From Gammaproteobacteria bacterium (lineage in GTDB: Bacteria; Pseudomonadota; Gammaproteobacteria; Pseudomonadales; Azotimanducaceae): 10,328 bases of DNA. The DNA is taken from the NCBI GenBank assembly GCA_003228415.1, contig QIDL01000258.1, positions 1-10,328 of the forward strand, written 5' to 3'. Positions 6,649 through 10,328 of this stretch are shown piece after piece. The position numbers were made by a program, and so were the translations under genes. Within the stretch, counting starts at the first letter, position 1. Each line of letters begins with the position of its first letter. The notes under the pieces are model-generated. The model was not told where the DNA came from. It saw only the letters and a program-made list of their open reading frames with translations, and did not search any database.

Positions 6649-8306
6649 CTGCCGGTGATCTCAAGGACAGTGTGGGCATGATGTACTCTGCCAAATTCAT
6701 CCACCGCCTTCACAGATAGCGTGTAGGTGCCAGCCTCCAGATCGTCGGGAAGATCCGCCCCGAACAGGTGCGAAGAAGGTGTCGCCTGTAACCAGGACTT
6801 CTTGGTGTCCTCGTTGCGGGCGAAAACCTCCACCATATAGGGATCTGCCCGCATCACCCGCACCATGGGCAACAAGGGCCCGTTGTTGATCTGGAACGAC
6901 ACCTTCGACCTGGGGCCGCCATCGAAAAGATTAACCAGAACTTCCGCAGCCGGCACATGATCCACCGAAAAGCGTCCATCGAAGAGCTCGCCTGCGCGAA
7001 AGTCGCGCATCCCATCTACACTCAAGCCGTGGTGCGCCACATCGAAGACGATTCGCATCTGGAAGTCCTCTGGCTTGCCGGCGGCCTTGTAGCGCACCGT
7101 GGCGTCGGTCCCATCGATCTCCAGCACATGATAGCCGTTTGGTGTTCCATCGCGCTGATCGGTAGTGGGAATACCGCGGGTATCGAATGGTCCGCTCCAC
7201 CAGGACCCGGAAACAGTCGCCAGAACATGATGATGGAATTCTCCAGGGCCTCGGAAGCCATCATCAGCATCGAAATACAGATGCTCCGTGGTGTGCGTAT
7301 GGCCGGCCACCGCATAAAGATTCGGACGACCGGAGAGCAGCTTGAAGAGCTCGCGACGGTCTTTCGTCGTTACTCCCGGCGTATCGGCAACATAGGTCTC
7401 CAATGGCGAGTGCATGGCCAGGAATACCAGCCGTTCCTCAGGAACGTATGAGAGTTCACGTTCCAGCCAGGCAAGCTGACGCTTGCCGAAGTTGGCGATG
7501 TAGCCACCGTTACCACGGACATCACCGGGGTCAGACTGGCCGTTGCCCTGATATTCGATGTTGTCGAGAACGACGAACAGCACATCTCCATATTCGAACG
7601 CGTAATACGGCGGGCCAAAATGGCGCTTGAATGTCTCCAGCGAGTAGCGATCATCCTCCGCTTCAAAGTTGATCTCGTGATTACCGGGGACGTTGTACCA
7701 GGGTATGCCGATCTGGGCGATGATCCGATTCAGGCGCGGAAATACCGACAGATCATCGAAACTCACATCCCCCATGGTCATGCCGAAGCGGGCCTTCGTG
7801 CCGATCAGCTCGGCCACGACGTCGTCGCGGATGTAGTCGATCTCCGCATCGGTCTGTGGCTGGGTATCTGCCAGCAGGATCGCTTCGAAGCTGCTCGGCT
7901 CCGACTGCTCCACCAACGGAAAATCGATGGTATCGGGCAGTGGTCCGGTAGGTTGCACCCCTTGATAGCGCATCCCGGGCGGCGAGCCTTGTGGCTGATG
8001 AATATAGTAGAACTGAGGCAACTGTCGATCATCTACCGGCGTCGCAAATCCGCGCGGTTTGGTGATGAACAGCACCGCTTCGTCACCAATCTCGAGCCGG
8101 TAGGCTCCGGCTGAGTCGGTGAGCACCACCTGCTGACCGTCCGACACCCGCACATCGGCAATGCCCGGTTCTCCGCCATCGAGCCGGCCGTTCATGTTCA
8201 GATCGACAAACACTGTACCTTTGGCAACATCCGCCTGCACGACGTCTGCTTGAAACAGTGCTGCAAGTCCGATCCCGATCAATGCTCCAAGCGTTCGACT
8301 CGCCAT
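6645..8306 (-). CDS. Exported calcineurin-like metallophosphoesterase with N- and C-terminal accessory domains
   Basis: A 553-aa secreted metal-dependent phosphoesterase. ATG 8306 was chosen over ATG 8324: it is preceded by GGGGATGG and starts a clean signal peptide (MASRTLGALIGIGLAALF, likely cut after VQA), whereas 8324 lacks a ribosome site. Domain order: an N-terminal beta domain (about 30-130) with the loop DLNMNGRLDGGE (35-46), which has EF-hand/dockerin-like spacing, then GAYRLE; the catalytic domain (about 140-370); and a C-terminal beta domain to the end, matching the family with MetallophosN and MetallophosC domains. Metal ligands seen: LADTQ (Asp147, Gln149 where many relatives have His), GD (Asp180), GNHE (Asn209, His210), MHSPL (His299) and GHTH (His336, His338). 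The physiological substrate is unknown. The gene follows the acyl-CoA dehydrogenase gene on the same strand, behind a hairpin, and its stop overlaps that of the thioesterase. Confidence 0.92.
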   Translation of the reverse strand: MASRTLGALIGIGLAALFQADVVQADVAKGTVFVDLNMNGRLDGGEPGIADVRVSDGQQVVLTDSAGAYRLEIGDEAVLFITKPRGFATPVDDRQLPQFYYIHQPQGSPPGMRYQGVQPTGPLPDTIDFPLVEQSEPSSFEAILLADTQPQTDAEIDYIRDDVVAELIGTKARFGMTMGDVSFDDLSVFPRLNRIIAQIGIPWYNVPGNHEINFEAEDDRYSLETFKRHFGPPYYAFEYGDVLFVVLDNIEYQGNGQSDPGDVRGNGGYIANFGKRQLAWLERELSYVPEERLVFLAMHSPLETYVADTPGVTTKDRRELFKLLSGRPNLYAVAGHTHTTEHLYFDADDGFRGPGEFHHHVLATVSGSWWSGPFDTRGIPTTDQRDGTPNGYHVLEIDGTDATVRYKAAGKPEDFQMRIVFDVAHHGLSVDGMRDFRAGELFDGRFSVDHVPAAEVLVNLFDGGPRSKVSFQINNGPLLPMVRVMRADPYMVEVFARNEDTKKSWLQATPSSHLFGADLPDDLEAGTYTLSVKAVDEFGRVHHAHTVLEITGS

Positions 8307-8335
8307 ACCATCCCCATCTTTCATGCTGTAAATAC

Positions 8336-8361
8336 GAAGGGGAGCTTCGATGCTCCCCTTC
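8336..8361 (-). terminator. GC-rich hairpin after the acyl-CoA dehydrogenase gene (probable terminator)
   Basis: Perfect 10-bp arms GAAGGGGAGC and GCTCCCCTTC with a 6-nt loop, 35 nt past the dehydrogenase stop. Read on the minus strand it is followed by GTATTTACAG, a poor T tract, so termination may be partial. It lies only 29 nt before the phosphoesterase ATG; either that gene depends on read-through or a promoter is hidden in the 90-bp gap. I saw no convincing promoter there. Confidence 0.6.
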
Positions 8362-8396
8362 TCTCATCCCCAATCGGTGTCGGTCAGCCGCTGGTG

Positions 8397-9536
8397 TCAG
8401 TAACCTTCCAGCTCACCGTAGCGATTCCGATGAAAGTTCACATCCCCGAATGTCTGTTCGGTCACCGCCGCACGTTTGATGAAAAAGCCAATATCGAACT
8501 CATCGGTCATGCCGATACCACCGTGCATCTGAATGCCTTCGCGGGATACCGTGTGGAAAGTTTCGCCGACTTTCGCCTTGGTCAGGCTGGCGAGCTTGGC
8601 AATCTCTTCGGCATCACGACCTTCATCGAGGGCGGTCAGCGCCTCGAGCACACAGGATTTAGACAGCTCGATTTCACAGAACATGTCGGCCGCCCGGTGC
8701 TTGAGTGCCTGGAAGGAGCCGATCGGCACACCGAACTGCTCCCTTTCTTTCAGGTACTCAATGGTGCGTTCGAAACACTCCTGGGTGCTGCCGAGCATTT
8801 CTGCGGCGATACCAATTCGAGCGATATCCAGGGTCGGGTCAAGAATATCCGCCCCCCGGTCCACCTCACCGATTACCGCTTCCGCAACCGCATCGTTGAG
8901 TTTGATATTCGCGGCATTGCGGGAGTCCGCCATGATCGTGCGGGTGATTTCCACACCATCGGCCTTGGCATCGATCAGAAACAGGGTGATTCCGTCCCGA
9001 TCGCCAGCATCGCCGGATGTGCGCGCCACAACGATCAGTTTGTCCGCAACGTTGCCGTCCAGGACGAATGTCTTTTCACCGCTGAGTTGGTAGCTGCCTG
9101 CCGATTCGGTGGCGGTGGTGGCCACCCCATAAGGGTTGTGGCGATGGGATTCTTCCAGCGCCAACGCCAGCAGCAGCTCTCCGGACGCTACCTTCGGCAA
9201 CAGGGCCGCTTTCTGCTCTTCGCTACCCCCCACGTCAATAGCGGTGCCACCGACCCAGACCGTGGCGAATAGTGGGCTTGCCGCCAGTGTCCTGCCGGTT
9301 TCCTCGGTGACCACACCCAGACCTTTGTAGCCGAAGGCAAGGCCGCCATGCTCCTCCGGGAAGGGAATGCCCGCCCAGCCCAGCTCGACCATGGAATTCC
9401 AGGTGTCACGGTCAAACCCATCGGCATTATTTTCGTCGCGCAGTTTTCGCAACTGCCCGATCGGCGCGCTGTTGGTACAAAAGTCCTTGGCGCTGTCTTT
9501 GAGCATATTCTGCTCGTCGTTAAGGATCATCGGCAT
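8397..9536 (-). CDS. Acyl-CoA dehydrogenase family protein
   Basis: A 379-aa FAD-dependent acyl-CoA dehydrogenase, the usual family length. It would oxidise an acyl-CoA to the 2-enoyl-CoA and pass electrons to an electron-transfer flavoprotein. Domain order: an N-terminal helical domain (about 1-115, with GWAGIPFPEEHGG at 53-65), a middle beta domain (about 120-225, with LALALEESHRHNP at 123-135 and SGEKTFVLDG), and a C-terminal helical domain with the FAD/CoA stretch REQFGVPIGSFQALKHRAAD (265-284) and QMHGGIGMTDEFDIG (336-350). Glu346 sits where many members have the catalytic base. The middle-domain motif is divergent from the classic TEP..GSD, as in the smaller FadE-like group used for branched, aromatic or steroid-type acyl-CoAs; the substrate cannot be told. 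ATG 9536 has GGGGAAG just upstream; ATG 9530 is an alternative. Confidence 0.93.
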   Translation of the reverse strand: MPMILNDEQNMLKDSAKDFCTNSAPIGQLRKLRDENNADGFDRDTWNSMVELGWAGIPFPEEHGGLAFGYKGLGVVTEETGRTLAASPLFATVWVGGTAIDVGGSEEQKAALLPKVASGELLLALALEESHRHNPYGVATTATESAGSYQLSGEKTFVLDGNVADKLIVVARTSGDAGDRDGITLFLIDAKADGVEITRTIMADSRNAANIKLNDAVAEAVIGEVDRGADILDPTLDIARIGIAAEMLGSTQECFERTIEYLKEREQFGVPIGSFQALKHRAADMFCEIELSKSCVLEALTALDEGRDAEEIAKLASLTKAKVGETFHTVSREGIQMHGGIGMTDEFDIGFFIKRAAVTEQTFGDVNFHRNRYGELEGY

Positions 9537-9573
9537 AGTGCTTCCCCAAAAGAACCCATAAACAAAGCCGTCT

Positions 9574-9603
9574 ATTCTACGTCTTTAAGGTAGAAGCCTT
9601 CAA
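9574..9603 (-). promoter_or_regulatory. Candidate sigma70 promoter of the acyl-CoA dehydrogenase gene
   Basis: On the minus strand, TTGAAG (9598-9603) is followed after 18 bp by TAGAAT (9574-9579), four and five matches of six to the consensus. Transcription would start about 30 nt before the ATG, leaving a short leader with the ribosome site. An inverted repeat, TTCTAC (9575-9580) and GTAGAA (9590-9595), overlaps the -10 box and the spacer and could be a repressor operator, for example for a TetR-type regulator of acyl-CoA genes, although no regulator gene is in the window. Confidence 0.45.
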
Positions 9604-9725
9604 ACCAGGGACACCCCTGCCTCAAGCAAAGCCCAGCTCAGAATTACGAAAGACTTACACCTGATACATGCCCGTGGCTGCATGAATAGCTCCTTTCCGT
9701 AGACTTTTCGTCAGCTTCAGACATC

Positions 9726-9730
9726 AAGGA
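9726..9730 (+). promoter_or_regulatory. Ribosome binding site favouring the GTG start of the small secreted protein
   Basis: AAGGA lies 8 nt before GTG 9739. The nearby in-frame ATG at 9730 overlaps this site and has none of its own, so the GTG is the better start. Confidence 0.5.
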
Positions 9731-9738
9731 TGACACCA

Positions 9739-9981
9739 GTGAAAACTGTCGCAGCCGCTGTATTGCTCATTGCCCTTGCCGGTAATACCGCACTGTCCGT
9801 TGCCGATAGTGGTGATTCGTCGTACATTTCGAAAAATTCCTTGTCAGACAGCTCGTCAGATAAGGTCGCGGTGAAGGCCGAATCCATGAATACCTCCGCC
9901 CAGGATCTCTCAATCTTCGGGGTGATCTCCCTGGGTGTCATCGGCTTGTTCTGGATCCGTCGCCATACTTCCGAACTCTAG
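9739..9981 (+). CDS. Small secreted or membrane-anchored protein with a sorting-signal-like C-terminus
   Basis: An 80-aa protein of unknown function from GTG 9739 (83 aa from ATG 9730). It has three clear parts: an N-terminal signal peptide (KTVAAAVLLIALAGNTALS, likely cut near SVA-DSG); a polar middle rich in Ser, Asp and Lys (about 23-54); and a C-terminal hydrophobic helix followed by arginines (LSIFGVISLGVIGLFWIRRH). This tripartite ending, hydrophobic helix then basic tail, resembles PEP-CTERM and related exosortase or rhombosortase sorting tails, but the diagnostic PEP or GG motif is absent, so plain C-terminal anchoring is equally possible. Coding potential is supported by the coherent secretion architecture rather than homology. 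It is divergent from the dehydrogenase gene and ends 18 bp from the convergent gene at the right edge. Confidence 0.6.
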   Translation: MKTVAAAVLLIALAGNTALSVADSGDSSYISKNSLSDSSSDKVAVKAESMNTSAQDLSIFGVISLGVIGLFWIRRHTSEL

Positions 9982-9999
9982 CCGGTCACTCGGCGAAAA

Positions 10000-10328
10000 T
10001 TATCCCGCACGGAGTTCGAGCATCGCGTCGACAACGAAGTGGCGTCTGGCCAGTGCCCGCTCCGTTGCAGTCTCGGGGTCATTGAGCCAGCTGCGAACCG
10101 CATCGGCGTCTGGGAACACCAGCATCAGCACATAATTCCAACTCCGATCGCCGGCAAGTCCGTCGACCTTGGTGGACCAGACAACCTGACCGCCATAGTC
10201 CGTCGCCGATTGACTCAACAAGTCGAGCATCGCGGGGTCCGTTGCCTCTGGTGTCTGCAGCAACCAGAGAAGCAGGGTTTCATCACGAGCAATGGGCCCC
10301 GGCGATTCTGCCGAGCCGAGCAGGATCG
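10000..10328 (-). CDS. Small dimeric alpha/beta-barrel-like protein, 5' end cut off by window edge
   Basis: The last 108 codons of a gene whose frame is open to the right edge of the window. The TTG at 10263 is probably internal, since the upstream codons read as ordinary protein (GPIARDETLLLWLL). The visible part has alternating strands and helices, with NYVLMLVFPDADAVRSWLND followed by a helix and ARRHFVVDAMLELRAG, a pattern seen in DUF1330-like and other ferredoxin-fold dimeric alpha/beta-barrel proteins, where a domain with an Arg/His near the end closes the fold. No catalytic role can be assigned. The domain assignment is tentative, and the N-terminus, perhaps including a leader, lies outside the window. 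Confidence 0.65.
   Translation of the reverse strand, partial: ILLGSAESPGPIARDETLLLWLLQTPEATDPAMLDLLSQSATDYGGQVVWSTKVDGLAGDRSWNYVLMLVFPDADAVRSWLNDPETATERALARRHFVVDAMLELRAG

Noticed and set aside
8250..9272. A 340-codon plus-strand open frame opposite the acyl-CoA dehydrogenase and the phosphoesterase start
   Set aside because: It is the mirror of strongly recognisable minus-strand genes, has no recognisable domain, and crosses two genes and the hairpin; long antisense frames are common in GC-rich coding DNA.
9717..9941. A 74-codon minus-strand open frame opposite the small secreted protein
   Set aside because: It has no signal peptide or domain, while the plus strand shows a coherent signal peptide, linker and hydrophobic tail.

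Overview
The window looks like chromosomal DNA of a mid-to-high GC proteobacterium, most likely a free-living gammaproteobacterium. The support is a complete-looking yej-type peptide ABC operon order, beta-oxidation style enzymes (acyl-CoA dehydrogenase, hotdog thioesterase), an exported calcineurin-like phosphoesterase, and GC-rich third codon positions that produce long spurious antisense frames. The organism assignment is inference; no rRNA, tRNA or clade-specific marker is present. I saw no CRISPR array, phage gene, transposase or tRNA.

Layout, left to right. Positions 1-4259 (minus strand) hold a tightly packed run: a GtrA-like membrane protein gene (3855-4259), yejA (2000-3877), yejB (915-2000) and yejE (1-918, cut by the window edge). 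All junctions overlap (23, 1 and 4 nt), so this reads as one operon encoding a periplasmic oligopeptide-binding protein and two permeases; the ATPase gene yejF is expected just beyond the left edge. Positions 4260-4511 have no supportable gene. Positions 4512-6052 (minus) hold a GPH/MelB-type sugar:cation symporter gene split by one frameshift. A 110-bp divergent spacer with a perfect 16-bp inverted repeat separates it from a plus-strand hotdog thioesterase gene (6163-6648).

The thioesterase gene runs tail-to-tail, with overlapping stop codons, into a minus-strand exported metallophosphoesterase gene (6645-8306). Behind that, a GC-rich hairpin (8336-8361) ends an acyl-CoA dehydrogenase gene (8397-9536, minus), which has a plausible sigma70 promoter overlapping a small palindrome. 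A divergent small plus-strand gene (9739-9981) encodes an 80-aa secreted protein with a C-terminal hydrophobic-plus-arginine tail, and the right edge cuts a minus-strand gene for a small alpha/beta-barrel-like protein (10000-10328).

Overall the genes are mostly familiar families in transport and acyl-CoA metabolism. The items that stand out are the frameshifted symporter, the GtrA gene without a normal start codon joined to yejA, the perfect inverted repeat, and the small secreted protein. I did not find convincing evidence of a new multi-gene system.
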